Shown here: piece after piece, positions 1-8,713 of the stretch
Layout: each line of letters opens with the position of its first letter
How positions within the stretch are numbered: the first letter of the stretch is position 1
NCBI RefSeq assembly: GCF_025822605.1
Contig: NZ_JACKTY010000047.1
Coordinates: 181,649 to 245,648 of the forward strand
From: Mycolicibacterium komossense
GTDB taxonomy: Bacteria > Actinomycetota > Actinomycetes > Mycobacteriales > Mycobacteriaceae
Direction: 5' to 3'
DNA length: 64,000 nucleotides
Position numbers and translations under genes: made by a program
Notes under the pieces: generated by a model
The model's database searches: none
Told to the model about the DNA's origin: nothing
Seen by the model: only the letters and a program-made list of their open reading frames with translations

Positions 1-762
1 CTGAACTACGAGGTCAACTTCGAATGGCTGACGCTTGAGCAGGCCTACGAGAACTGGGTCAGCACCCGCGAACCACCGCTGTTCGGCACCGAACCGGATG
101 CACGGGTGGTTGCGGCGGCAGCAGAAGCCGATGACGCGACAGTTCACCCCGTCCTCGACATCGGAGCCGGGACCGGCCGTAACGCGCTGGCGCTGGCGCG
201 CCGCGGACATCCGGTGGACGCCGTAGAGCTGACACCGAAGTTCGCTGAGACGATCGCGTCGGACGCCGGCCGGGAGTCCCTCGCCGTGCGCGTGATCTCT
301 GGTGATGTATTCGCCTCGACGCAGGAGCTACGCCGCGACTACGGGCTGATCCTGCTGTCCGAGGTGATCTCCGACTTCCGGACGACGCAGCAGCTGCGCC
401 AGGTGTTCGAGCTGGCCGCGGCCTGCCTCGCGCCGGGCGGCCAGTTGGTGTTCAACGCCTTTATAGCCAAACCTGGATACCAACCTGACGCTGCGGCGCG
501 CGAACTCGGTCAGCAGTTCTACACAAGCATCTTCACGGAAGATGAAATGTCCATCGCAGCACTGGACTTACCCCTGCGGCTGGAGAGCGACGACTCGGTG
601 TACGACTACGAGAAGACGCACCTGCCGCAGGGAGCGTGGCCGCAGACGAGTTGGTACGAACAATGGGTCAGCGGGCAGGACGTTTTCGACGTGCCGCGCG
701 ATCAGTCACCGATCGAGCTGCGCTGGCGCGCCTACCGCAAGTGGGGCGTCCCGGCGATCTGA
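1..762 (+). CDS. class I SAM-dependent methyltransferase, 5' end outside window
   Basis: The reading frame is open from base 1, so the start codon lies upstream of the window; 253 codons are visible. It carries the class I methyltransferase motif I (VLDIGAGTGRNALALA, encoded around 151-198), followed by an acidic residue at the end of the second strand (DAVE) that would contact the SAM ribose. A central LLSEVISDF stretch fits motif IV. The fold resembles TehB/Methyltransf_11-type small-molecule methyltransferases, but the substrate cannot be told. The C-terminus is intact and is followed within 10 bases by a strong hairpin, so it is the last gene of its transcript. Confidence 0.8.
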   Translation: MNYEVNFEWLTLEQAYENWVSTREPPLFGTEPDARVVAAAAEADDATVHPVLDIGAGTGRNALALARRGHPVDAVELTPKFAETIASDAGRESLAVRVISGDVFASTQELRRDYGLILLSEVISDFRTTQQLRQVFELAAACLAPGGQLVFNAFIAKPGYQPDAAARELGQQFYTSIFTEDEMSIAALDLPLRLESDDSVYDYEKTHLPQGAWPQTSWYEQWVSGQDVFDVPRDQSPIELRWRAYRKWGVPAI

Positions 763-771
763 GCGCGAAAG

Positions 772-810
772 CATGTGTGGGGCGCCGGCCGAGCCGGCGC
801 CCCACACATG
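772..810. terminator. strong hairpin terminator between convergent genes
   Basis: A perfect 17-bp inverted repeat (arms 772-788 and 794-810, loop CCGAG) lies between the stop of the methyltransferase and the stop of the convergent PGRS gene. There is no T-run, as is usual in mycobacteria. It can serve both strands. Confidence 0.8.
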
Positions 811-820
811 TGACTAACTG

Positions 821-2374
821 CTATCCGGCGTTACCGCCGGCGCTGCCGTTGCTTCCATTGGCACCGTGAGCACCGGCTGAACCGTCAGCGCCCTTGCTGC
901 CGGAGCTGTTGGTGACGCCGCCGCTGCCCGTTCCGCCGGCCCCGCCCTTACCGGCGTTTCCGCCATTGGCGCCGGAGCCGCCGATGCCACCCTTGCCTGC
1001 GGTGCCACCGGTTCCGGAGGAGCCGAAGATCCCGCCGCCACCTGCAGCGCCGGCCGCACCGCCGTTCGCGCCGTTGCCGCCGCTACCGCCCTTGCCGCCG
1101 TTCCCACCGCTACCGCCGTTGCCACCGGCAGAGCTGGGGCCGGCGACGCTCACCGCGTTGCCACCGGCGCCGCCATCGGCACCGTTGCCACCGGTACCTG
1201 TGCTCGTACCGCCGTTACCGCCGGCACCGCCACTGCCGCCGTTACCGCCGGCACCCAAGATGCCGCCCGATCCACCGGCACCACCGGCGCCACCTGTGGT
1301 CCCGTTCCCGGCCGATGCGCCGTCGCCGCCGTTACCGCCGTTACCACCGGTCGCCCCCACTGCCGGGACTAGCGGGGCACCGACGCCGGCACCACCCTCA
1401 CCACCGGCGCCACCGTTGGCGCCGGTCGCACCGTTACCGCCGTTGCCACCATTGCCGGCCGGGACGACCGTCACCTGAGGCGTGCCGATCGCGCCGGCGC
1501 CACCGACGCCGAGCGTGCCGCCGGTGCCGTTGCCGCCGTTCGGACTCACAACAGGCACGCCCGGGATACCGGGAACACCGACGATCGGGTTGGACGCGTC
1601 GGCGCCGTCGACGCCAGCGCCGCCGGCCCCGCCGTTGCCGCCCGTGCCGAACAGCCCGAAGATGCCCGCGTTACCGCCTGCACCGCCATTGCCACCGGCG
1701 GTGCGCTCGCCAACGGCGCCCAGCAGCGTCACATTGTTTCCGGCCGCACCCACGCCACCGTTGCCACCACTGCCGAAGATCGAGAAGATGCCGGCGTCGC
1801 CGCCTCGACCGCCGCTGCCGCTGGGCGTGGCCCCCAGCAGACTGAGTGCGCCATTACCGCCATTGCCGCCACTGCCGTAGAACAGTCCACCGCTGCCGCC
1901 GTTGCCACCGTCGGTGCCATCGGGGAGGACGCTGGTATAGCCGTTACCGCCGTAGCCCGCGAAGATACCGGCGTTGTATCCGTCGGGGTGCAGCGCATTG
2001 CCGTCCGCACCGTTACCGACGAAGAAATTCAGGACCGGGATGGTGCCCGCGACCGCAAGAAGGCTGTAGAAGGGGTCGTTGGCGGGTGCGATGTTCGGGG
2101 CGAGCGCTGCCGCCAGCACGGTGGGAGTCGGCGCCGCCGTGCTGGGACCGAACAGGGAGTTGTTGTTCCCCAGGAACCAAAGGTCACTGGTGTTCGCCGG
2201 TGCCGACGGGGTGGAGATCGCAGGCGCGGCAGAAGCCGTACCTGAGGAAAGTAATAGCGCCGCCGGAGCCGCGAGCATGATGCCCGCCCCTGCTACGGCG
2301 ATTCCTGCTGCGGCAAACGGTCCGGACTTCTTCGCTCCGGTGCGACCGTTGCCTTTTTTGGCGTGCTTGGACAT
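821..2374 (-). CDS. exported PGRS-repeat (Gly-Gly-X) protein lacking a PE domain
   Basis: This 517-aa protein starts at ATG 2374, chosen over an ORF start 22 codons upstream because GGAGGG lies about 10 bases before it. A basic N-terminus (MSKHAKKGNGRTGAKKSG) leads into a hydrophobic segment ending in a plausible signal peptidase site after ASA (residues about 20-52). Residues about 60-120 (LWFLGNNNSLFGP to VLNFFVGNGADG) resemble the linker between PE and PGRS domains of M. tuberculosis proteins. From about residue 125 to the end it is GGxGGxGG repeats. No PE (ESX-5 type) domain is present, so export is probably by Sec or Tat. Function unknown; cell-surface location is an inference. Confidence 0.85.
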   Translation of the reverse strand: MSKHAKKGNGRTGAKKSGPFAAAGIAVAGAGIMLAAPAALLLSSGTASAAPAISTPSAPANTSDLWFLGNNNSLFGPSTAAPTPTVLAAALAPNIAPANDPFYSLLAVAGTIPVLNFFVGNGADGNALHPDGYNAGIFAGYGGNGYTSVLPDGTDGGNGGSGGLFYGSGGNGGNGALSLLGATPSGSGGRGGDAGIFSIFGSGGNGGVGAAGNNVTLLGAVGERTAGGNGGAGGNAGIFGLFGTGGNGGAGGAGVDGADASNPIVGVPGIPGVPVVSPNGGNGTGGTLGVGGAGAIGTPQVTVVPAGNGGNGGNGATGANGGAGGEGGAGVGAPLVPAVGATGGNGGNGGDGASAGNGTTGGAGGAGGSGGILGAGGNGGSGGAGGNGGTSTGTGGNGADGGAGGNAVSVAGPSSAGGNGGSGGNGGKGGSGGNGANGGAAGAAGGGGIFGSSGTGGTAGKGGIGGSGANGGNAGKGGAGGTGSGGVTNSSGSKGADGSAGAHGANGSNGSAGGNAG

Positions 2375-2454
2375 ATAGGTGTTTTCCCTCCGAGTCGTGG
2401 CCTGAAGGCCGGTCAGCCCCCGAAGACCGGCCCTTGGCAACGTAACACCGGAGC

Positions 2455-2471
2455 AACGTCCCCGGGACGTT
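2455..2471. promoter_or_regulatory. 17-bp perfect palindrome at the PGRS promoter, candidate operator
   Basis: AACGTCCC-C-GGGACGTT has 8-bp arms around a single central base. It overlaps the candidate -10 hexamer of the PGRS gene. A dimeric repressor site is the simplest reading; the protein that binds is unknown. Confidence 0.45.
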
Positions 2472-2495
2472 AATTACCGACTTTTTCATTTGCAA
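2467..2495 (-). promoter_or_regulatory. candidate sigma-A promoter of the PGRS gene
   Basis: Read on the minus strand, TTGCAA (2495-2490) and TAACGT (2472-2467) are 17 bp apart, giving a 5' leader of roughly 85 bases before ATG 2374. The -10 fits the mycobacterial TAnnnT pattern. Prediction only. Confidence 0.35.
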
Positions 2496-2816
2496 TTCAG
2501 CTCGAGTCGGTTAGCTGCCTTCACTCACCATGATCAGAAGCTGAGAAAACACCCCGCCGCCCTCAGGATTGTCCAGGAGCTGACTAGCCGGATAATAGTG
2601 GTCTGAACTGGATATATACCTCTCATACGCGATTACTCGGCTCGCGATCTGGCGGGATGTCGGCACCGAGTCTCAGCTTCCCTTCAGGGGCGAGAACATC
2701 GCTGAGGATTCGGCGCATCGTTGCTAGCGACACGCTCGACGTGTTGACGTATTCGTTAATTTGCTAGAAGTGCACGCTTGTGCAGCAAATGACTTTTGAA
2801 GTGGCGAAAATAGACC

Positions 2817-2860
2817 TTGACGAGACACTGAACGTGCGTTTAATCTACAAAACATGCGTT
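2817..2860 (+). promoter_or_regulatory. leaderless tetR promoter bracketed by a 10-bp direct repeat
   Basis: TTGACG (2817-2822), an 18-bp spacer and TAATCT (2841-2846) precede ATG 2854 by 7 bases, so transcription could begin at the start codon itself. AACGTGCGTT (2831-2840) and AACATGCGTT (2851-2860) differ by one base and are exactly 20 bp apart, flanking the -10 and covering the start. Each copy is itself an imperfect palindrome (AAC....GTT). This fits an autoregulatory TetR operator. Confidence 0.5.
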
Positions 2861-3516
2861 CAGCCGACAGGCGCCCGGAAGAAAGAACAGCAACCGCCCG
2901 AATCCGCGACGCGGCGATCGAGCAGGTCGGGTTACACGGATTCGGGATCGGTCTGCGGGCCATCGCCGAAGCTGCCGGAGTGAGCGCTGCGCTGGTGATT
3001 CACCACTTCGGCTCCAAGGACGCCCTACTTCAGGCCTGCGATGACTACATCGCCGAGAAGATTCGCAGCGAGAAGTCCCAAGCCATCCAATCCCACGACC
3101 CGGCCAGCTGGCTGGCACAGGTCGCCGAGATCGAATCCTTCGCACCGATGATGGCCTACCTGGTCCGCAGTATGCAGTCCGGTGGCGGTCTCGCGAAAAC
3201 GTTGTGGCGCAAGATGATCGACAACGTCGAAGGGTATCTCCAGGAGGGTGTGCGGGCCGGTACGGTCAAGCCGAGCCGCGACCCCAAGGCCAGAGCGAAA
3301 TTCCTGGCCCTCGTCGGCGGCGGCAGTTTCCTGCTCTACCTGCAGATGCACGACACCCCGACCGATGTGCGCGCCGTGCTGCGCGACTACGGCAACGACA
3401 TGGTGCTACCGGCGTTGGAGGTCTACACCAACGGCCTGCTGACCGACCCCACGATGTATGACGCCTTCGTGGCGCACGAAGAGGCGCGAAAAACCCAGGG
3501 AGACAACGATGAGTGA
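2854..3516 (+). CDS. TetR-family repressor of the adjacent ABC exporter
   Basis: The 220-aa protein has an N-terminal TetR helix-turn-helix (about residues 15-62, with the turn AEAAGVSAALVIHHFGSKD) and an all-helical ligand-binding C-terminus. It is first in a three-gene operon and its stop codon overlaps the ATG of the ABC ATPase. Order and sizes match M. tuberculosis Rv1219c-Rv1218c-Rv1217c, where Rv1219c represses the exporter (recalled). No Shine-Dalgarno is seen; the start is placed at ATG 2854 because a -10 hexamer lies 7 bases upstream, as in leaderless mycobacterial transcripts. Confidence 0.88.
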   Translation: MRSADRRPEERTATARIRDAAIEQVGLHGFGIGLRAIAEAAGVSAALVIHHFGSKDALLQACDDYIAEKIRSEKSQAIQSHDPASWLAQVAEIESFAPMMAYLVRSMQSGGGLAKTLWRKMIDNVEGYLQEGVRAGTVKPSRDPKARAKFLALVGGGSFLLYLQMHDTPTDVRAVLRDYGNDMVLPALEVYTNGLLTDPTMYDAFVAHEEARKTQGDNDE

Positions 3517-4438
3517 GACCATGACACCAAGTCTCGACCCGGGCCTCGCCATCGAGGTCCGCGGACTGACCAAGACCTTCGGGGCGGTGCGAGCCTTGGA
3601 CGGTCTGGACCTCACCGTCAGGGAGGGAGAAGTGCACGGATTCCTCGGCCCCAACGGGGCCGGGAAGTCCACCACCATCCGGATCCTGTTGGGTCTGGCC
3701 AAGGCCGACGGCGGCCAGGCACAACTGCTCGGTGGTGACCCGTGGCGCGACGCCGTCACACTGCACCGGCAGATCGCCTATGTCCCAGGTGATGTCACGT
3801 TATGGCCGACGCTGACCGGCGGTGAGACCATCGACCTGCTGGCCCGCATGCGCGGCGGCATCGATGCGGCCCGTCGCGATGAACTGATCGGACGTTTCGA
3901 CCTCGATCCACGCAAGAAAGCCCGTACCTACTCGAAGGGCAACCGGCAGAAAGTGTCACTGGTGTCGGCATTCTCATCCAAAGCCAGACTACTGCTGCTC
4001 GACGAGCCCAGTTCTGGCCTGGACCCGTTGATGGAGAACGTCTTTCAGCAATGCGTCCGGGAGGCCCGCGACCGGGGTGCCACCGTGCTGCTGTCCAGCC
4101 ATATCCTCGCCGAGACCGAGGCGCTGTGCGACCGCGTCACCATCATCCGGACGGGCAGAACCGTCGAAAGCGGCACGCTGGAATCCATGCGGCATCTGAG
4201 CCGTACCTCCATCAAGGCCGAGATGGCCTCGGATCCAGGAGATCTCAGCCGGATCAGCGGTGTCGAGGACGTCAGCTTCGAGGGCACCACCCTGCGGGCT
4301 CAAGTCGACAGCGCCAGCATCGGCGAGCTCATCCGGGTCCTCGGCGACGCCGGGGTCCGCAGCCTGGTCAGTCAGCCGCCGACATTGGAAGATCTGTTCT
4401 TGCGGCACTACGGCACGCCCGAAAGCGTGCACGCATGA
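3509..4438 (+). CDS. ABC transporter ATP-binding protein (Rv1218c-like multidrug exporter)
   Basis: The 309-aa nucleotide-binding subunit starts at ATG 3509, overlapping the tetR stop; an ORF start 17 codons earlier lies inside tetR. It has Walker A GPNGAGKST, a signature region YSKGNRQKV (a degenerate LSGGQ), Walker B LLLLDEPSSGLDP and an H-loop SSHILAETE. The C-terminal extension of about 90 residues is typical of DrrA-type drug-export ATPases. It should energise the permease encoded next, in the plasma membrane. The M. tuberculosis counterpart pair exports diverse antibacterial compounds (established for Rv1217c-Rv1218c, from memory). Confidence 0.9.
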   Translation: MSETMTPSLDPGLAIEVRGLTKTFGAVRALDGLDLTVREGEVHGFLGPNGAGKSTTIRILLGLAKADGGQAQLLGGDPWRDAVTLHRQIAYVPGDVTLWPTLTGGETIDLLARMRGGIDAARRDELIGRFDLDPRKKARTYSKGNRQKVSLVSAFSSKARLLLLDEPSSGLDPLMENVFQQCVREARDRGATVLLSSHILAETEALCDRVTIIRTGRTVESGTLESMRHLSRTSIKAEMASDPGDLSRISGVEDVSFEGTTLRAQVDSASIGELIRVLGDAGVRSLVSQPPTLEDLFLRHYGTPESVHA

Positions 4439-6075
4439 GTGCCGCGACGCTGCAGCGTCCGCCGCAACCCGCCCACCGCGCCTCGGCACACAGCTCCCCC
4501 TTTGCCGGCACGTTCGGCCTGCTGCGGCTGAACCTGCGCCGCGACCGCGTCACCGTCCCGCTGTGGATCCTGCTGCTGTCGGTACCGCTGTCGACGGTGT
4601 ACGTCGGCGGCGTCGACGCGGTGTATCCGACCGTCGCCGACCGTGCCAACTTCGCCGCATCGATCATGGCCAGCCCTGCGCAGCGGGCGCTCTACGGCAA
4701 TATCTACAACGACAGCCTTGGCGCCGTGGGTATCTGGAAGGCCGGGATATTCCATCTACTCATCGCCGTCGCGGCGATCCTCACCATGATCCGGCACACC
4801 CGCGCCGACGAGGAGACCGGCCGCGCCGAACTCGTCGGCTCGACCGCCGTCGGACGCTGTGCCGGCCTGACCGCAGCACTGCTCCTGACCTCGGGAGCGG
4901 CGGTGCTGACCGGGCTGATCGGGAGCGCAGGCCTGCTCACTCTCGATATCCCGGCGATGGGGTCGGTGGCGTTCGGTCTGGCCCTGGCTGGATCCGGTCT
5001 GGTTTTCACAGCCGTGGCGGCCGTGACAGCCCAGCTCTCGCCGAGCGCCAGAGTCGCCAGGGGTGCGGCGTTCGGCCTGCTCGCGGCCGCATTCACGCTG
5101 CGCGCCGTGGGCGACGCCGGTAACGGGGCTCTGTCCTGGCTGTCGCCGCTCGGCTGGTCACTGAAGGTCAAACCCTATGCAGGGGACCACTTTTGGGTTC
5201 TCACCCTGCCTGTGGCGGCCGCCACGGTACTCACGCTGCTCGCCTTCCGATTGCTGGCCCGCCGCGATGTCGGCGCCGGCCTGATCGCCGAGCGACTGGG
5301 CCCAGCCACGGCGCGACTCGGGCTGCGCAGCCCGTTGAGCCTGGCGTGGCGCCTGGACCGCGGCGCGCTGATCTTGTGGACGGTCGGGCTCTGCATCTAC
5401 GGGCTGCTGGTCGGCAGCGTTACGAACGGGATAGGCGACGAGATCGGCACCAGCGGTGCCGCCCGCGAGATCGTCGCGCGCCTCGGCGGCACCGACGCCG
5501 TCGAGCAGGCCTTCATCACGGTGGCATTCGCGATGCTGGCCATGGTGGCAGCGGCGTTTGCCACTTCCCTTTCCCTGCGGCTACACCAAGAGGAAGCAAG
5601 CCAACGCGCCGAACCGGTACTGGCTGGCGCTGTCAGCCGAAACCGCTGGCTGGCAAGCCATCTCGGCATCGCAGTAATCGGCTCAGCCGTCGCGATCATG
5701 ATCGCCGGCCTGGTCACCGGGCTGACCTACGGTATCGCCGCACACGATATCGGCGGAAAACTGCCGACGGTACTGGCCACGGCAGCAGTTCAGCTTCCGG
5801 TGGTCTGGCTGCTCGCCGCCGTCACGGTCGCCCTGTTCGGGGTGGTACCGCGCTTTACCCCCGTGGCCTGGGGCGTGCTGGTGGGGTTCATCGCGCTGTA
5901 CTTGCTCGGTTCACTCTCCGGCGCCCCGCAGTGGATCCTGGATCTCGGCCCGTTCGCCCACACGCCGCGGGTGGGCGTCGATTTCACCGCGACTCCCCTG
6001 GTCTGGTTGCTGGCCGTCGATACCGCACTGATCACACTGGGCGCCTTCGCATTTCGGCGCCGCGACTTACGCTGA
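4435..6075 (+). CDS. ABC transporter permease (Rv1217c-like)
   Basis: The 546-aa integral membrane protein starts at ATG 4435 in an ATGA overlap with the ATPase stop. A longer in-frame ORF beginning at 4051 is an antisense-free read-through of the ATPase gene and is not the start. Roughly 12 hydrophobic segments in two related halves fit a fused ABC-2 exporter permease of the type annotated as tetronasin transport. Length matches Rv1217c (548 aa). Together with the ATPase it forms a complete efflux pump under control of the upstream TetR. Confidence 0.88.
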   Translation: MSAATLQRPPQPAHRASAHSSPFAGTFGLLRLNLRRDRVTVPLWILLLSVPLSTVYVGGVDAVYPTVADRANFAASIMASPAQRALYGNIYNDSLGAVGIWKAGIFHLLIAVAAILTMIRHTRADEETGRAELVGSTAVGRCAGLTAALLLTSGAAVLTGLIGSAGLLTLDIPAMGSVAFGLALAGSGLVFTAVAAVTAQLSPSARVARGAAFGLLAAAFTLRAVGDAGNGALSWLSPLGWSLKVKPYAGDHFWVLTLPVAAATVLTLLAFRLLARRDVGAGLIAERLGPATARLGLRSPLSLAWRLDRGALILWTVGLCIYGLLVGSVTNGIGDEIGTSGAAREIVARLGGTDAVEQAFITVAFAMLAMVAAAFATSLSLRLHQEEASQRAEPVLAGAVSRNRWLASHLGIAVIGSAVAIMIAGLVTGLTYGIAAHDIGGKLPTVLATAAVQLPVVWLLAAVTVALFGVVPRFTPVAWGVLVGFIALYLLGSLSGAPQWILDLGPFAHTPRVGVDFTATPLVWLLAVDTALITLGAFAFRRRDLR

Positions 6076-6143
6076 GCAAAGTGCTCCGTTACCGGGGCAC
6101 GCTATTGCCGAGACCGACGTGCCCAGTGGGCAGGGGTCAACGC

Positions 6144-7478
6144 TCATCCCGCTTCGAAGATGCTGTACCTATTGCGGCCCGCCTGCTTGGATACGTAAAG
6201 AGCGGTATCAGCGGCCCGCAACACCGTTTCCGCGTCGGCGCCAGCTGTCGGCACGAACGCAATCCCCACACTCAGGCCGATGTTCGCCGGAACTCCCTCG
6301 ACGTGAGTCGGGGCCGATACGGCACGAATCATCTTTTCTGCCAGCGTAATTGCCGGGCCACGTCGACCACCTGCGAACTGCATAGCGACGAATTCGTCGC
6401 CGCCCCTTCGCCCGACGGTGTCCTCACCGCGCACACAGGTCCGAAGCCGGCCGGCGACTTCCTGCAACACCGCATCGCCGGCGCCGTGCCCGAACCGATC
6501 ATTGACTTGTTTGAAGCCGTCGAGGTCGAGACAGAACACCGCGAAGCCGTCGTCTCGGTCGGCGGTGCGCGCGATCTCACGCTCCAGCCTTTCGTAGATC
6601 AGCGCTCGATTGGGCAGGCCCGTCAGCACGTCATGCATCGCATCGTGCTCCAGGCGGGCCTCCAACTCTTTCCGCCGAGCGGTACCGCGCACCGAGGCGA
6701 CATAGCCGTCCTGCTCACCGGTCACCGGATCGAAGGTGACCTGGACGAACGCCTCCAGCCACACCCAGGAGCCGTCCTTGCGCCGGTGCCGATGCTCGGT
6801 GGTGAAGTTGTCGGTGCGGCCTTCTTGTATCTCCCGCATCGATGCCCTGAACTCGGCGAGATCGTCAGGATGGACATAGTCACCGGCTCGGCTACCGACC
6901 AGCTCCTGCGGGGTGAATCCCAGCAGGCTTTCCAGGGAGGGTGACAGGTAGCTCCGAACGCCCCCGATCTCACCTCGCACGAGCGTGTCGGCGGAGTTCT
7001 CGGCCAGGGTCCGGAACAGCGCAGCCTCCGCGGTCAGCTCGCGGCGCTCGATCTGTTCGCGCAGATGCGACTGCGCGATCTCAACGAGGTCGCTGAAGCG
7101 GTCGCGGTCCTCCTGAGTGACACTGCGTGGCGCGTCGTCCGACAGACAGAGCACGCCGACCGGGGTATCGGTGCCACCGAGAATCGGTGCGGCCGCGAAG
7201 AACCGGATCCCGCTCGGCGATGCGACCAGAGGATGCGAAGCCAGGATCGGATCTCGTCGAGCATCCTCAACCAGAAGGACGGTCCGAGGGTACGGCCAAT
7301 GTTCGCCGAGCGCCGCCGCCAGATCGGCCTCGGGCGGCGGCACACCAGGCCGACCGTCACCGCGGTAGGTTCCGTCTTCGAGGCAGACGAATGCATGGGG
7401 CACCGCGAAGAGCGTGCGGGCGATACGGCAGACGGCATCGAAAAGCGTTGTCGTCGAGCTCGTGTCAGATAAGGCCAT
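6144..7478 (-). CDS. GAF-PAS-GGDEF diguanylate cyclase
   Basis: The 444-aa protein has an N-terminal GAF domain (about residues 10-145), a PAS/PAC domain (about 155-275, with the PAC-like stretch RKDGSWVWLEAFVQ) and a C-terminal GGDEF domain (about 285-440). The catalytic GGDEF motif is intact, and an RGED inhibitory I-site lies five residues before it, so an active, product-inhibited cyclase making c-di-GMP is expected. No EAL or HD-GYP domain and no membrane segment are seen; it should be a cytosolic sensor. It converges with the exporter operon and lies 20 bp downstream of glgC on the same strand. Signal unknown. Confidence 0.9.
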   Translation of the reverse strand: MALSDTSSTTTLFDAVCRIARTLFAVPHAFVCLEDGTYRGDGRPGVPPPEADLAAALGEHWPYPRTVLLVEDARRDPILASHPLVASPSGIRFFAAAPILGGTDTPVGVLCLSDDAPRSVTQEDRDRFSDLVEIAQSHLREQIERRELTAEAALFRTLAENSADTLVRGEIGGVRSYLSPSLESLLGFTPQELVGSRAGDYVHPDDLAEFRASMREIQEGRTDNFTTEHRHRRKDGSWVWLEAFVQVTFDPVTGEQDGYVASVRGTARRKELEARLEHDAMHDVLTGLPNRALIYERLEREIARTADRDDGFAVFCLDLDGFKQVNDRFGHGAGDAVLQEVAGRLRTCVRGEDTVGRRGGDEFVAMQFAGGRRGPAITLAEKMIRAVSAPTHVEGVPANIGLSVGIAFVPTAGADAETVLRAADTALYVSKQAGRNRYSIFEAG

Positions 7479-7498
7479 CGGGGTCCGGGCTGCTGGCG

Positions 7499-8713
7499 CT
7501 AGATCCAGATTCCCTTACCGACGGCGACGATGCCGCCGGAGCTGATCGAGTACTTTTCGCGGTCCTTGTCCAGGTCGACGCCGACCATCTCGCCCGGCCC
7601 GACCACGACGTTCTTGTCCAGGATAGCCTTGCGCACCACCGCGCCCCGACCGATGCGGACACCGGGCATCAGCACACTGCCCTCCACAATCGCACCGTCG
7701 TCGACGACGACGTTCGACGACAGCACCGAATTGCGCACCGACGCCGCCGAGATGATGCTGCCCGCGCCGACCACCGACTCCTGGGCGGAGCCGCCGTTGA
7801 CGAACTTCGCCGGCGCCAGGTTCTCCGACCCGCCGCGGATCGGCCAGCGCTTGTTGTACAGGTTGAACACCGGGTGCACGGAGACCAGATCCATGTGGGC
7901 GTCGTAGAACGCGTCGAGTGTTCCGACGTCACGCCAGTAACCGTGATCACGTTCGGTGGCGCCGGGTACCTCGTTGTTGTTGAAGTCGTATACCGAGGCC
8001 ATGCCGTCCGCGACCAGGCGGGGAATGATGTCACCGCCCATGTCGTGATCGGAGTGATCCTCATCGGCGTCGGCCTTGATCGCATCGATCAGGACCTTGG
8101 TGGTGAAAATGTAATTACCCATCGACGCGAACGTCATCTCCGGATCATCCGGGGTCCCCGGCGGGTCGGCCGGCTTCTCCACCCAGCCGCGGATCCGGCC
8201 GGACTCGTCGGAGTCGATGCATCCGAACGCCGACGCCTCGGCTCGCGGCACCCGAATGCCGGCGACGGTGGCCCCCGCGCCAGTGTCTATGTGGTGCTGC
8301 AGCATCTGCTCGGGATCCATCCGGTACACGTGGTCGGCACCGAAGATGACGATGTAATCGGGGTCTTCGTCGTAGATCAGGTTCATCGACTGGTAGATGG
8401 CGTCCGCCGAACCGGTGTACCAGCGCGGGCCGAGGCGCTGCTGCGCCGGAACCGGGGTGATGTACTCACCGGCCAGCCCGGAGAGCCGCCAGTTCTGCGA
8501 GATGTGTCGGTCCAGCGAATGCGATTTGTATTGCGTGAGAACGCAGATACGCAAGAACCGCGCGTTCACGAGATTTGACAGGACGAAGTCGATCAACCGG
8601 TAGCCACCGCCAAAGGGAACCGCGGGCTTCGCCCGATCTGCCGTCAGCGGGTACAGCCGCTTGCCTTCCCCGCCGGCCAGGACGATGCCCAGCACGTGTG
8701 GCGCTTCCCTCAT
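7499..8713 (-). CDS. glgC: glucose-1-phosphate adenylyltransferase
   Basis: At 404 aa the protein has the family's usual length. It makes ADP-glucose from glucose-1-phosphate and ATP. The N-terminal nucleotidyltransferase domain shows LAGGEGKRLYPLT and KPAVPFGG; the C-terminal third has the hexapeptide-repeat left-handed beta-helix (GSVLMPGVRIGRGAVV). It is divergent from glgA/glgM, so ADP-glucose supply and use are arranged around one promoter region. ATG 8713 is preceded on the minus strand by TAAGTT (8726-8721) at 7 bases, suggesting a leaderless message. Confidence 0.96.
   Translation of the reverse strand: MREAPHVLGIVLAGGEGKRLYPLTADRAKPAVPFGGGYRLIDFVLSNLVNARFLRICVLTQYKSHSLDRHISQNWRLSGLAGEYITPVPAQQRLGPRWYTGSADAIYQSMNLIYDEDPDYIVIFGADHVYRMDPEQMLQHHIDTGAGATVAGIRVPRAEASAFGCIDSDESGRIRGWVEKPADPPGTPDDPEMTFASMGNYIFTTKVLIDAIKADADEDHSDHDMGGDIIPRLVADGMASVYDFNNNEVPGATERDHGYWRDVGTLDAFYDAHMDLVSVHPVFNLYNKRWPIRGGSENLAPAKFVNGGSAQESVVGAGSIISAASVRNSVLSSNVVVDDGAIVEGSVLMPGVRIGRGAVVRKAILDKNVVVGPGEMVGVDLDKDREKYSISSGGIVAVGKGIWI

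Larger units (their letters stand above)
2441..2853. other. 413-bp intergenic region between PGRS gene and tetR
   Basis: Apart from the PGRS promoter at the left and the tetR promoter at the right, the stretch is relatively AT-rich and has no convincing coding frame. One notable element is a hairpin-like inverted repeat TGCAC-GCTT-GTGCA at 2771-2784, with an additional ATTTGCT (2759-2765) / AGCAAAT (2784-2790) pair around it. Confidence 0.5.

Noticed and set aside
894..1880. Long Pro/Leu-rich plus-strand frames (894-1478, 1482-1880)
   Set aside because: Antisense shadows of the GGX repeats of the PGRS gene; no start signals and pure low complexity. The same holds for 53543-55104 opposite the second PGRS gene.
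5193..6944. 583-aa plus-strand frame
   Set aside because: Runs out of frame through the permease and antisense through the cyclase; composition is Arg/His/Gly-rich shadow coding.
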